A DNA stretch of 55,353 nt, taken from positions 1-55,353 of the forward strand of contig JACRCN010000091.1 in the NCBI GenBank assembly GCA_016219005.1. Direction: 5' to 3'. Made by a program: the position numbers and the translations under genes. This DNA comes from Deltaproteobacteria bacterium (GTDB lineage: Bacteria; Desulfobacterota; Desulfobacteria; Desulfobacterales; SpSt-501). The notes under the pieces were generated by a model. It made no database searches. It saw nothing but the letters and a program-made list of their open reading frames with translations, and was not told where the DNA came from. Shown here piece after piece: positions 37,246 through 46,108 of this stretch (the first letter of the stretch is position 1; each line of letters opens with the position of its first letter).

Positions 37246-37613
37246 TAAATCTTTGGACTGTTCAGAGCAGTGTTGAGGTGTGTGGATGGGAGATGGTGAT
37301 CATTAAGCTATGTAGCGCGCCCGGTTCCCCGGACACAAGGTTGTAGTTCACGCGGCCTGTTGGAAAGGGCCTCGAACCATGCTTTCCGATAGAATTTTAT
37401 GTCATTGATTAAGCATACATTTTCCGCTATTCTTTTAGACAAAATCAGAAACGCCTTCTCTGTATAACACAGTTGAACTTTGCACGAAACGGAGAAAAAC
37501 TTGCCAATTGCAAAATTGGCAGCAGATCGATTAAGACTCCGATTGCATGCAGCGCTACTTACTGGCATCGCTATACCGCTCGAAAAGTATTCAGCCTTGA
37601 AAGGCAAAGATAA

Positions 37614-39824
37614 TTGATAGAAAGAAATTTCGACATTTCGTTCATCGCGAATTTAGCGCTTCGCGAAAAACAGATCCAGCAGAACTATAGGCCGATTATC
37701 GCCGTACATAAGTGGTTTGCCCGCAGACCCGGTACGCTCTTTCGCGGACTACTGCTTGCAGAGTTTCTTGATATACCCCTCTCAGTGGCTTTCTACGACT
37801 CCAACAAACTGAAGGGGATCAGGGTTGCAGATCCTTTCATGGGAGGGGGCACTCCTCTAATTGAGGCAAATCGTCTTGGCTGTGATGTTATAGGATTTGA
37901 CATCAATCCAATGTCATATTGGATTGTCAAGCAGGAGATTGAGCATCTCGATTTGGACGAATATTCTCGAGCGGCTAACTCCCTTCGATCCAGCTTGGAG
38001 AAGGAGATAGGAACCCTCCACCGTACACGATGCGTTGCCTGTAACTGTGAGGATGCTCACGCTAAATATTTCCTTTGGGTAAAAACCATCATTTGCCAGA
38101 AATGCAACCAATCAATTGACCTGTTTCCCGGTTACCTTCTATCCTCCGACTCCAGACACCCCAAAAACGTCATTGTATGCCACAACTGCGGGCTACTAAA
38201 TGAAACGGCTAACAAAGAAAAGCCGGGCATTTGCCGCCACTGCCGTCATGAGCTCACCCTGGAAGGGCCAGCTAAACGCGGGCATTGCGAATGCCGCAAC
38301 TGTGGCACAGCTAATAAATTCCCTAACAAGGCTTTGGGGCCTCCCAAACACCGTCTTTTCGCCCTTGAGTATTATTGCCAAAATTGCAGAGACAAACATT
38401 CCGGAAGGTTCTTCAAGGCACCTGATTCACAGGACTTGGCACAGGTGCAAGAAGCGGGAAAGCGGTGGGAAAAGACTCGCGCCAAGTATGTCCCTGTCGA
38501 CGAAATTCCTTCTGGCGACGAGACAAATCGTTTGCATCGATGGGGATACACACACTACCACGAGATGTTCAACTCCCGGCAACTCCTCGGATTAGAATTG
38601 TCGGCGCGAATAATTGATCGAACAAGTAACGCACGAATCAGGAACGCCCTATCAACCAACCTTTCAGACTTACTCCGCTATCAGAACATGCTTTGCCGAT
38701 ATGACACCATGGCATTGAAATCTCTTGACGTTTTTTCAGTTCACGGATTTCCGGTTGGACTCATTCAGTGTGAGTCCAACTTTCTCGGAATTGTGGTGCA
38801 AAATAGAAATAATCTCGTCGGCAGCGGCGGTTGGGCGAATATCGTCGAAAAATTCCGCAAGGCGAAAGCGTACTGCGACAGCCCCTTCGAAATCAGACAT
38901 CGTGGCCGGACCAAGGAAATTGTTCCAATCAGCGGTGAATGGATCGGAGACAATCCAAACGGCAAGCATAAAGATGAAAGAAGAAGTGTTGAACTTCATT
39001 GTAGCGATGCTGCGGTAGCGGAGTTACCTTTTTCTTCATTGGATGCGGTCTTTACCGATCCACCCTATTTTGGAAACGTCCAATATGCAGAACTAATGGA
39101 TTTCTGTTACGTATGGCTCCGTAAACTCATACGTAGCAAAGCCGATGCATTCGGTAATCTCTCTACACGTAATCCTGCCGAGCTGACCGGCAACGTAGAC
39201 ATGGGGAGGGGAATTGGCCACTTTGCCCAAGGGTTATCATCCGTTTTTCAGCAGATGGCCAAAGCACTCAAACCCGGTTCACCGTTGGCCTTTACCTATC
39301 ATCACAACGATCTTGCCGCATACCATCCAATTGCCGTCGCTATCCTTGACGCCGGCTTGACCTGCTCGGCTTCGCTGCCTTGCCCTGCGGAAATGGGAGC
39401 CTCCATTCATATAAACGGAACAGGCTCATCCATAATTGACACTGTTTTCGTCTGTAGAACAACCGGCTCTGTCCCCGGGAAATGGGTAGTAAAATCGATA
39501 GAAGGAGTCGCTAACCTTGTCAAAGAGGACTTGGCCAAACTCCGTGCCGGGAATGTAAAGCCTACTCCAGGTGACATTAGATGTATTGCATTCGGGCATC
39601 TCATTCGTTTGGCGATATGGAATCTTCGAAAAGATTGGGTGAAGAATGTTGATATCAATAAGCGACTATCGGTAATTGCATCCTGGCTCACCCAATTTGG
39701 AATTTGGCAAGATATAGAAAAGCATTTTTACGATCCAGAGGAACAGTTCCACGATATGCCATTGTTCGCTATCCGTGAGACTCAAGACAACTACGGGGTC
39801 ACTAATAATGAAGTATCCTTTTGA
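37614..39824 (+). CDS. DNA methyltransferase with zinc-ribbon insertion (restriction-modification type)
   Basis: 736 residues starting at TTG with AAAGG upstream. ALREKQIQQNYRPIIAVHKW then FARRPGT is the N-terminal pattern of DUF1156-like adenine methyltransferases. SAM motif I is DPFMGGGTPLIEA (D73) and the catalytic motif IV is TDPPYFGNVQY (D482), so this is an amino-methyltransferase acting on A or C. Between them (~140-265) lie at least five CxxC pairs (CVAC, CQKC, CHNC, CRHC, CRNC, CQNC), making two or three zinc ribbons. The stop overlaps the start of the nuclease gene, so the two are translationally coupled. DNA here is visibly more AT-rich than the flanks, which suggests horizontal acquisition. 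The target sequence is unknown. Confidence 0.87.
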   Translation: MIERNFDISFIANLALREKQIQQNYRPIIAVHKWFARRPGTLFRGLLLAEFLDIPLSVAFYDSNKLKGIRVADPFMGGGTPLIEANRLGCDVIGFDINPMSYWIVKQEIEHLDLDEYSRAANSLRSSLEKEIGTLHRTRCVACNCEDAHAKYFLWVKTIICQKCNQSIDLFPGYLLSSDSRHPKNVIVCHNCGLLNETANKEKPGICRHCRHELTLEGPAKRGHCECRNCGTANKFPNKALGPPKHRLFALEYYCQNCRDKHSGRFFKAPDSQDLAQVQEAGKRWEKTRAKYVPVDEIPSGDETNRLHRWGYTHYHEMFNSRQLLGLELSARIIDRTSNARIRNALSTNLSDLLRYQNMLCRYDTMALKSLDVFSVHGFPVGLIQCESNFLGIVVQNRNNLVGSGGWANIVEKFRKAKAYCDSPFEIRHRGRTKEIVPISGEWIGDNPNGKHKDERRSVELHCSDAAVAELPFSSLDAVFTDPPYFGNVQYAELMDFCYVWLRKLIRSKADAFGNLSTRNPAELTGNVDMGRGIGHFAQGLSSVFQQMAKALKPGSPLAFTYHHNDLAAYHPIAVAILDAGLTCSASLPCPAEMGASIHINGTGSSIIDTVFVCRTTGSVPGKWVVKSIEGVANLVKEDLAKLRAGNVKPTPGDIRCIAFGHLIRLAIWNLRKDWVKNVDINKRLSVIASWLTQFGIWQDIEKHFYDPEEQFHDMPLFAIRETQDNYGVTNNEVSF

Positions 39825-40836
39825 AACGCCTTTCGATGAGATACTTAAAAACTCAGAACATTATGTGGATGCCGTATTCTCCTGCCTTGAATCGGAATTC
39901 CTTGTGATGCCCAAGGGTGTTGGTTTCATTGAATACCCTGTGTTCGAGCGAGGATATGAGGCACTGAAGGCAGCAACTAAGGGGTTTTTAGAGTTTGATC
40001 CGATCAAGGTGTTTGCAGTGGTTATGGCAGAGCCGATTTGTATTGTGGTTCTGCGTACTATGCTCGGTTTCACACCACCAGAGTGGGGTTATGTTACGAC
40101 TCAGCGAACCGGGATTAGCGTGACGCAAGGGTTCGTAAGGTCTCTGGATAGGAAGGTTAGAATTTCACCGGAGACCCCCCTTAGAACTAACGGTGTAACC
40201 AAGGAAAGACTGAAGCCGCTGGTAGAAACCGCTTGTAGAATGCTTTCAGAGGAAGTGCCCCAGGTTAACGACAATCAAATGCATCGATTGAATAAAGCAG
40301 ATACCAAGGGCGGGCTCAACAGTTTAAGAAATGTCGCTGCTATGGGCGTACCCTACGCAATGCTTCTTTACGAGAGGTTCCTTGGAAGGCCATTTGCAGG
40401 TCATCGTGATTCAGTCAGTGAGTTAGTTGGTGACAGCCTTGAATCCGCAATTGAAGATGTTTTGACCAAGGCTGGCATAAGCTACCGAAAGACAAAACGC
40501 GCAGAAAAGATTGAAGGGTTCGATCAAACTCCGGATTTCATCATTCCGAGCGAGTTCAATCCACAGGTCATTATCGAGGCGAAGATTACTGAAGACGATG
40601 GCACAGCCCGAGACAAGGTGACGCGTATTCAGCATCTTGGCGAATTGAGCGTTGCAGGCCGCTCAGTGAATAACCCAAAATACGAGGTTATAGCTTGCAT
40701 CGGAGGGCGTGGCTTTGGTGTCCGCCGTGAAGATATGAAGAAGATGATTCTTGCAACCAGAGGCAAGGTGTTTACGCTAAAGACTCTCGGTCAAATAGTA
40801 GATTTTACCCAGCTTAAGAATTTCAGGACAAAGTGA
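39808..40836 (+). CDS. PD-(D/E)XK-type restriction endonuclease (partner of the methyltransferase)
   Basis: 342 residues from the ATG at 39808, which overlaps the methyltransferase stop by 17 bases. The nuclease core is in the C-terminal third: D243 in QTPDFIIP and E257-x-K259 in VIIEAKITEDDG, the PD-(D/E)XK arrangement, preceded by an alpha-helix (SLESAIEDVLTKAGI). The N-terminal two thirds are not recognised and would give target recognition. An in-frame upstream start at 39775 is possible but inside the methyltransferase. Coupling to a methyltransferase makes a type II-like restriction-modification system the best reading. Confidence 0.82.
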   Translation: MKYPFETPFDEILKNSEHYVDAVFSCLESEFLVMPKGVGFIEYPVFERGYEALKAATKGFLEFDPIKVFAVVMAEPICIVVLRTMLGFTPPEWGYVTTQRTGISVTQGFVRSLDRKVRISPETPLRTNGVTKERLKPLVETACRMLSEEVPQVNDNQMHRLNKADTKGGLNSLRNVAAMGVPYAMLLYERFLGRPFAGHRDSVSELVGDSLESAIEDVLTKAGISYRKTKRAEKIEGFDQTPDFIIPSEFNPQVIIEAKITEDDGTARDKVTRIQHLGELSVAGRSVNNPKYEVIACIGGRGFGVRREDMKKMILATRGKVFTLKTLGQIVDFTQLKNFRTK

Positions 40837-40952
40837 CAGGCCTTTTGCGCGAAGGTAAAAGACGCAGGTAAAGGGCTCCCTTTTTTTTAACCTTGCAATA
40901 AAAAAGAACGGGGTGTCACATCTCGTTTACTGGTTATAGCCAGTTTCTTCAT

Positions 40953-41219
40953 TCAGTCCTCTGTTGAAACCACGCCCCGGCAGTCGGGAAAGTTCGAGCA
41001 ACCCCAAAATTTCTTTCCTGAATGCTGTCCCTTCTTCGCCACGCGCAGCACTATCTCACTGCCGCATTTGGGACATGCTCGGGCGACTTCCTGCTGAGCT
41101 TCCATGTTTCCGCTTTGCTGGACCGAGGCGATCATCTGCGTCAGCTTGGGGCCATCGATCAAGGCAATCGCGTTTGCCTTGCGAACCTGATTTAACGCCG
41201 ACACCGCCGCCACGCCCAA
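40953..41219 (-). pseudogene. C-terminal fragment of an Mrr-like restriction endonuclease
   Basis: 88 residues: the end of the Mrr-type nuclease domain (KANAIALIDGPKLTQMI) followed by a topoisomerase-type zinc finger (ACPKCGSEIVLRVAKKG, FWGCSNFPDCRG). The catalytic half is missing. The upstream side runs directly into the RhuM fragment in another frame, so this is a deletion remnant. Confidence 0.8.
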
Positions 41220-41491
41220 ATGGCCACGTCCAAGTTGACATAAGTCACAGGCTTGTCGGAATTTGGAATATGCATTTTTTGCATATTGCCCTTCTCCTCA
41301 AGCTCCCCCTCCTTGAACACATTCCGCACATGCCGAGATATAACGGATTGATTGCGCTGAAAAAGCTCGACCATCTGGGATTGGTTCAACCAGACGGTAT
41401 CTCGCTCCAAATGCACATCTATGGAAGTCATCCCGTCAGAAGTCCGGTAAATAACTACTTGCCCTTGATTTTCCGTTGGGTCCATCAGCAC
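41220..41491 (-). pseudogene. N-terminal fragment of a RhuM-family protein
   Basis: Starts with SIDVHLERDTVWLNQSQMVE and continues with LFQRNQSVISRHVRNVF, EGELEEKGNMQKMHI and KPVTYVNLDV, the first ~90 residues of RhuM (virulence RhuM / Fic-associated) proteins, normally ~330 long. It then breaks off into a short out-of-frame tail at the junction with the Mrr fragment near 41220. Confidence 0.8.
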
Positions 41492-41686
41492 AACCTTGTA
41501 AAGACATAGGAACGTTTTTGACTACAGGTAATCGAGACCATGTTCCATCATTGCCGATTTTTTACCTTTAACGAGGCTTGATTCCGAATCGCAAACTTAA
41601 CACAGCCCCGCCCTGTTGAAACAAAAGGAGGATATCTTCACCCCTTTCCCCAGCCTGGCCAACGTTTAACAGATTCTAATGTAGCC

Positions 41687-41932
41687 TTACTGGTTCTTCA
41701 AGGCATCATCCATTTCTTTCGCTTTATCTTCCTGCTGTTGCGCGACGGAACGGGCCTTGTCGATGGGGGTGCGGATCTGGTTGACGGCTTCTTTGGCGGC
41801 ATTTTCGGTCATTTTCTGGATGGCGCTCTTCTCTATCGCTGGCTCCTTCTTGTCGGAACAGCCCCAGAAAGCCCCGCTAAGCAGCATCACCCCGATCAAG
41901 CAGTATGAAAAACGTTTTTCATAAAATCGCAT
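41687..41932 (-). CDS. Small lipoprotein
   Basis: 81 residues from the ATG at 41932 (AAGG upstream). A signal peptide (FSYCLIGVMLLSGAFWGC) ends in a near-standard lipobox, so the mature chain would start at Cys and be lipid-anchored. The remainder is a charged helix (AIQKMTENAAKEAVNQI, QQQEDKAKEMDD), likely a coiled coil. Family not recognised. It lies 32 bp downstream of the Fic gene on the same strand. Confidence 0.65.
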   Translation of the reverse strand: MRFYEKRFSYCLIGVMLLSGAFWGCSDKKEPAIEKSAIQKMTENAAKEAVNQIRTPIDKARSVAQQQEDKAKEMDDALKNQ

Positions 41933-41964
41933 GTGTGACCTTAAATTCAGCATGACCCTCTTTA

Positions 41965-43020
41965 TTACCCTCTTTTAAGGTCATTACCCTTTCTCCGCCA
42001 GGCCGCACCGGGGCCACGGCCGAGGCATTCCACCCGTTTGTCTTTCTGCATTTGGCGGAGCACTCGTCTGATCATGTCCCGGCTGACGCCGGGGCAGGCG
42101 CGTTCGACCTGGGTCACCGTGAATTGTCCCGCTGCAGCCTTGACTGCCGTTTCAATCATCTGCGTTTTGGCACCAGGGGGGCTTGGGGTGTGTCCCAGGC
42201 GCTCCTCAAACTCTCTGTAGGCTTCGCGGAGCGTGGACAGAATGAAGTTGACATACGGCCATGGATCATGTCGGCCCTCATGCCAACCCGACGAGCTTTG
42301 CTCGAGCGTTTCGTAGTACCTTTCCTTGTGCTGTTCGATCAGGCGTTCGATGCTGATGTAGCGCCCCACTTCGTAGCCGAGATGGTAGAGCTGAAGCAGC
42401 AGCATCAGTCTGGACACTCGGCCGTTGCCGTCGCGGAAGGGGTGAATGCACAGAAAATCAAAGTTCCAGGCCGCCAGCATCAAAAGCGGCGGAACCCGAC
42501 GTTCCTCGATGCCCTGATTCCACAACGAAACCAGTTCCTTCATCGCACTGGGGGTCTGCTTGGCGGTTACAGTCCGGAAACGGACACGCACGCGCCCATC
42601 CGCCAGTTTCTCGATGATATCGCTGTCTTTTTTCTTGTACCGGCCGGCATCACCGACCTCACCCCTCGCCAGCGCATGCAAGGTTTTGATGATGTCCTCC
42701 GAAGCAGGTGGGCGATCCTCGTGGATCAGCTTGAGCGCATTCCTGTAACCGCGGAGTTCTTCTTCGTTTCGGTCGTGCAGAAAGGATTTTCCGAAAACGA
42801 CGGTGGCCACACGCGACCGGGCCACCGTCACCCCTTCGATGCGGTTCGACGACACGGCACTTTCCACCAGCGCGCGTTCTCTTAAGGTTTTGAGCCTTTG
42901 AGGCGCTTGCTTCGTGAAAAGCTCCTGCTTGCCGCGGGCCTCTCCGAGATCGGTCAAGTACCAGACGGTGCCTGCCGGGACGGTCGGCGGGGATGATATT
43001 AATTTTCTCAAGGTATTCAT
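41965..43020 (-). CDS. Fic-domain protein (class II, with inhibitory helix)
   Basis: 351 residues. The catalytic loop is HPFRDGNGRVSR (H193), the consensus for AMP transfer to hydroxyl side chains. An inhibitory motif SSNRIEGV (~58-65; S-x-x-x-E-G) lies N-terminal, which defines class II autoinhibited Fic proteins. A winged-helix-like C-terminal part (TVTQVERACPGVSRDMIRRVL) follows, common in this large DUF4172-like group. The target protein is unknown. No antitoxin gene is needed because the inhibitory helix is internal. Confidence 0.92.
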   Translation of the reverse strand: MNTLRKLISSPPTVPAGTVWYLTDLGEARGKQELFTKQAPQRLKTLRERALVESAVSSNRIEGVTVARSRVATVVFGKSFLHDRNEEELRGYRNALKLIHEDRPPASEDIIKTLHALARGEVGDAGRYKKKDSDIIEKLADGRVRVRFRTVTAKQTPSAMKELVSLWNQGIEERRVPPLLMLAAWNFDFLCIHPFRDGNGRVSRLMLLLQLYHLGYEVGRYISIERLIEQHKERYYETLEQSSSGWHEGRHDPWPYVNFILSTLREAYREFEERLGHTPSPPGAKTQMIETAVKAAAGQFTVTQVERACPGVSRDMIRRVLRQMQKDKRVECLGRGPGAAWRRKGNDLKRG

Positions 43021-43458
43021 AATGTCAACTTACCCAGCCGGCTCTTCTTAATATACATAGCAAACGCCTTTGAACGGAACATATCGTAAATCCTGGGCGC
43101 TCATGAGGAGTGATCCGTTTTTTTTGGTTGAAATTTTATCCGGGCATAAACCCCGGAAGCCATCAAATGAAAAGGCCCGGCCAGGTCGCTGACGACCAAG
43201 GAGCAATGCCCACCGCCGGAATGTGAGACAAGGATATCACGTCCGGTACAACGCATCAAGATCATTATGAATTAAGGACGATAGGATGATTAGATCGGTG
43301 GGCGGGATCGATTGGATCAGCGCTCTCACCACCAAGCCTTCAAAGGGTTAGCCCCCACGCCCGTCCCGCCGGTTGGATGGCATGCCGCCGGAAAAAAACC
43401 TTGACGGGGTTCAATTTCCAGGATACTTATATACATAACTACTTAACCACTAAAGCAT
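43021..43458. other. Intergenic region, 438 bp, with repeat and gene vestige
   Basis: Contains repeat copy A (43128-43271). Next to it, 43297-43330 resembles the 3' end of the small membrane protein gene at 48300 (shared GGATCAGCGC and GGGCGG...ATCGA), in the same orientation. The vestige and the repeat together look like the decayed tail of another copy of that locus. Confidence 0.55.
43128..43271. repeat. 144-bp dispersed repeat, copy A
   Basis: Aligns without gaps to 49938-50081 in the same orientation at about 72 percent identity (104 of 144 by hand). TTGAAATTTTAT at one edge and AAGATCAT near the other are exact. The complementary strand of both copies stays open in one frame (shared GRDIL/GRGIL and ARIKFQ), but no start or ribosome site is seen. 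Confidence 0.7.
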
Positions 43459-44247
43459 ATGCCCAAGCCTTCCTCCGACCATTTATTGCCCGTCAACGGC
43501 AAGAGACCGCCGGCCGGCACCGGCCGGCTCGACTCCGGTTCATTCGTACCCCTCTACCATCAACTCAAGGAAATCCTCAAATCCTCCATCACCGCCGGGG
43601 TCTGGAAAGCCAACCAGATGATCCCTTCGGAAAACGAGCTGGCGGCAACCTATGATGTCGCCGTCGGCACGGTGAAAAAGGCCTTGGCGGAATTGACCCG
43701 CGAGGGCTTCATCCTGCGGCGGCAAGGCAGGGGAACCTTCGTGGCCCGCCCGGATTTCGGGCGCAGCTTCTTCCGCTTTTTCAGATTCGACCTGGATCAG
43801 GCGAGCGACGGCGTTGTTCCGATTTCACGCGTGCTTTTCGCCGGCGCGAGCCGGCCGCCTTCCAGGGTCCGGGACGTCCTGCGCCTTTCCAAGCGGGAAC
43901 GGGTGCTGCAAATCAAGCGGCTGCGCGCGCTCAACGACCTGCCCCTGATGTACGAAGACCTCTATCTGCCGGAAAAAACCTTCGCCGGCCTGGACCGGAT
44001 GGATATTGCGCGCGAGCTGCTCTATCCGCTCTACGACTCCCGGTTCAACACGCCCATCATCTGGGCCGACGAGTTCCTGGAACCGCGCCTGGCGACCCCC
44101 GAGGTTGCCGGGCATCTCGGTATTGCCCCGGGCGCGCCGGTGATTTTCCTCGAGCGCATCGCCTACACCTTTGAAGACAAACCAGTCGAGTTCCGTTCCA
44201 GCTTCGGGCGGGGCGATCGCTTCCGCTACCACATCGAGCTGCGCTGA
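43459..44247 (+). CDS. GntR-family regulator with UTRA ligand domain
   Basis: 262 residues. The winged helix (~28-98) shows FVPLYHQLKEILKSSI, IPSENELAATYDVAVGTVKKAL and GFILRRQGRGTFVA. The UTRA domain (~115-258) has LPLMYEDLYLPEKTF and FLERIAYTFEDKPVEFR. HutC-type regulators of this kind repress catabolic operons until a pathway acid is bound. It lies first in the cluster with the hydrolase and TTT transporter, so it probably controls them. No strong ribosome site is visible. Confidence 0.92.
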   Translation: MPKPSSDHLLPVNGKRPPAGTGRLDSGSFVPLYHQLKEILKSSITAGVWKANQMIPSENELAATYDVAVGTVKKALAELTREGFILRRQGRGTFVARPDFGRSFFRFFRFDLDQASDGVVPISRVLFAGASRPPSRVRDVLRLSKRERVLQIKRLRALNDLPLMYEDLYLPEKTFAGLDRMDIARELLYPLYDSRFNTPIIWADEFLEPRLATPEVAGHLGIAPGAPVIFLERIAYTFEDKPVEFRSSFGRGDRFRYHIELR

Positions 44248-44260
44248 AAGGAGGCCGGCT

Positions 44261-45130
44261 ATGGGCCTGGTGGATCTCTCCGGCGCGTATGACCTGCACG
44301 TTCACGCCAACCCGGAGCTTTTCGTCCGCATCGGCGATGACCTGGACATCGCGCGGCATGCCGCGCAATCCGGACTGGCCGGCATCATGATCAAGAACCA
44401 CTTCGAATCCACCGTGGGGCGGGCGGCCCTCGCCGACCGGATGGTCGAGGAGACCCGTGTATTCGGGGGCCTCGTTCTGAATTGGTTCGCCGGCGGGCTG
44501 AACCCGCTCGCCGCGGAAACAGCCCTCAGGCTGGGCGCCCGGCAGATCTGGATGCCCACGGTGGATGCAACGGCTCACGCCGCCGCATTCGGGCAGACGG
44601 GAGGTTTCAGCCACCAGAAAAGCGGCCTCAAGCTCACTCGCCCCGGCATCACCGTGCTGGGTGAAAACGGCCGGCTGACGCCTGAAACCAAGATCATCGT
44701 GGAGTTGGTCAAAGAGTCCGGCGCCATTCTGGGCACGGGGCACCTGAACCGTGACGAGATCTTCATGCTCGCCGATTTTGCGATAGGCCTTGGGTTGAAA
44801 AAGCTTCTGATCACCCACCCGGAGTTCAACCCGCCGGCCTTGAGCATCGAAGATCAGAAGCTGCTCGCGGTCAAAGGTGCGGTTCTCGAACTCTGCGGGG
44901 GCAACCTCTACCCGATTCCGGGTGTCGGCCGCATCGACGACTACCGCCGCATCGTGGCCGCCGCCGGGGCCGCGTCCATCATCCTGACCAGCGACGCCGG
45001 TCAGCCCCGCAAATCATGGCCGGCCGAGGTGCTGCGCATCTTCGGCCAGTGTCTCCTCGAAAAAGGAGTGGGCCAGGAAGAGATCAACCTCATGACCAAG
45101 GAAAACCCGGCCCGTCTCCTGGGGCTGTAA
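44261..45130 (+). CDS. DUF6282-like metal-dependent hydrolase
   Basis: 289 residues from the ATG at 44261 (AAAGGAGG upstream). The PHP/amidohydrolase-like motif DLHVHANPELF (~10-20) gives two His ligands; further motifs are MIKNHFESTVGRA, IWMPTVDATAHA, GHLNRDEIFMLAD, LITHPEFNPPAL and ILTSDAGQP. Proteins of this type often accompany TTT transporters. The reaction is unknown, but hydrolysis or decarboxylation of an organic acid taken up by the transporter is a reasonable guess from context. Confidence 0.82.
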   Translation: MGLVDLSGAYDLHVHANPELFVRIGDDLDIARHAAQSGLAGIMIKNHFESTVGRAALADRMVEETRVFGGLVLNWFAGGLNPLAAETALRLGARQIWMPTVDATAHAAAFGQTGGFSHQKSGLKLTRPGITVLGENGRLTPETKIIVELVKESGAILGTGHLNRDEIFMLADFAIGLGLKKLLITHPEFNPPALSIEDQKLLAVKGAVLELCGGNLYPIPGVGRIDDYRRIVAAAGAASIILTSDAGQPRKSWPAEVLRIFGQCLLEKGVGQEEINLMTKENPARLLGL

Positions 45131-45145
45131 CCAAAGGAGGGCATC

Positions 45146-46096
45146 ATGAAAAAGGTTTTTTTGGCAATGACGATGGTTTTGGCGATGGTTCATCCGGTGT
45201 GGGCCGCTTATCCTGAAAAACCGATCGAGGTCATCGTCCCTTCCCCGCCCGGGGGCGGCACCGACATCGCAATCCGCCTGCTGGCCGAGGTGACGGAACC
45301 GTTCCTCAAGCAGAAGCTGGTGGTGGTCAACAAGCCCGGCGGCGGCGGAACCCTCGGCGTGAGCCTGCTCACCCAGGCCAAGCCGGACGGCTATACGCTG
45401 GCGGGGGTCTGGAACAGCCCGCTGACCGCAAGCCCGCATACCCTGCAGGTGGCCTTCACGCCGGACGACTACCAGCCCATCCTGCAGATATCATCCGCCG
45501 CCTATGTGCTCTGTGCCGCGCCGGACTTTCCGGCCAACAATGCCCGCGAGCTGATCGAGGAGCTCAAGAAGAACCCGGGCAAGTACACCTACGGCAACGA
45601 CGGGGTGGGCGGCACCATGCAGCTTGCAGGCGAGCGCATCTTCAAGGCCCTGGGTGTCAAGGTGCGCCCCGTGCCCTTCGGCGGCGCCGGTGAGACCGCC
45701 AAGAATTTCCTGGGCGGCCATGTCACCTTCTACGGCGGTTCGGTCCCGCCGATCATGCCGCACATCAAGGCCGGCAAGGCCAAGGCGCTGCTGCTGACCT
45801 CGGCGGCCGACAACGCGGCCCTCCCCACGGCGAGCGGCTTGAAGGCCCTGGGCATCCCCCAGGAGGAAACGGTTCTCTGGCGCACCATCATCGCGCCCAA
45901 GGGCGTGCCGGCGGAGGTGCTCAAAACGCTCGAAGCCGCCTTCCGGCAGGGGGCTTCCCAGCCGCGCTTCAAGGAATTTCTGAAGGAACAGGGCGAGGAG
46001 CTTGTCATCGCCGGACCGGCCGAGGTGAATCAGCTGATCCGGGAGGAATACAAGGCCCTGGGCGAGGTCGCCAAAGACATCGGGCTGAAAAAGTAA
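45146..46096 (+). CDS. TTT-family periplasmic solute-binding protein (TctC/Bug)
   Basis: 316 residues with AAAGGAGGG before the ATG and a signal peptide ending near HPVWAAYP. Bug-type marks: YPEKPIEVIVPSPPGGGTD, NKPGGGGTLGVSLLTQAKPDGYTL and GGAGETAKNFLGGHV. It binds the carboxylate substrate in the periplasm and delivers it to TctAB. It sits 15 bp after the hydrolase gene. Confidence 0.95.
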   Translation: MKKVFLAMTMVLAMVHPVWAAYPEKPIEVIVPSPPGGGTDIAIRLLAEVTEPFLKQKLVVVNKPGGGGTLGVSLLTQAKPDGYTLAGVWNSPLTASPHTLQVAFTPDDYQPILQISSAAYVLCAAPDFPANNARELIEELKKNPGKYTYGNDGVGGTMQLAGERIFKALGVKVRPVPFGGAGETAKNFLGGHVTFYGGSVPPIMPHIKAGKAKALLLTSAADNAALPTASGLKALGIPQEETVLWRTIIAPKGVPAEVLKTLEAAFRQGASQPRFKEFLKEQGEELVIAGPAEVNQLIREEYKALGEVAKDIGLKK

Positions 46097-46108
46097 AGGC
46101 GGCCGCGC

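Larger units (their letters stand above)
36740..37613. other. Intergenic region, 874 bp, with repeats
   Basis: Holds the second copies of the 57-bp and 85-bp repeats. Between the repeats and the methyltransferase (37246-37613) only frames without ribosome sites occur. Promoters for the divergent chimeric and methyltransferase genes must lie here, but none was clear. Confidence 0.6.

Noticed and set aside
37308-37607. 99-residue minus-strand frame before the methyltransferase
   Set aside because: No family marks or ribosome site; lies where the methyltransferase promoter is expected.
43128-43271. Cyclic-di-GMP or cobalamin riboswitch
   Set aside because: The conserved core boxes of either class are missing; the element is reported only as a repeat.
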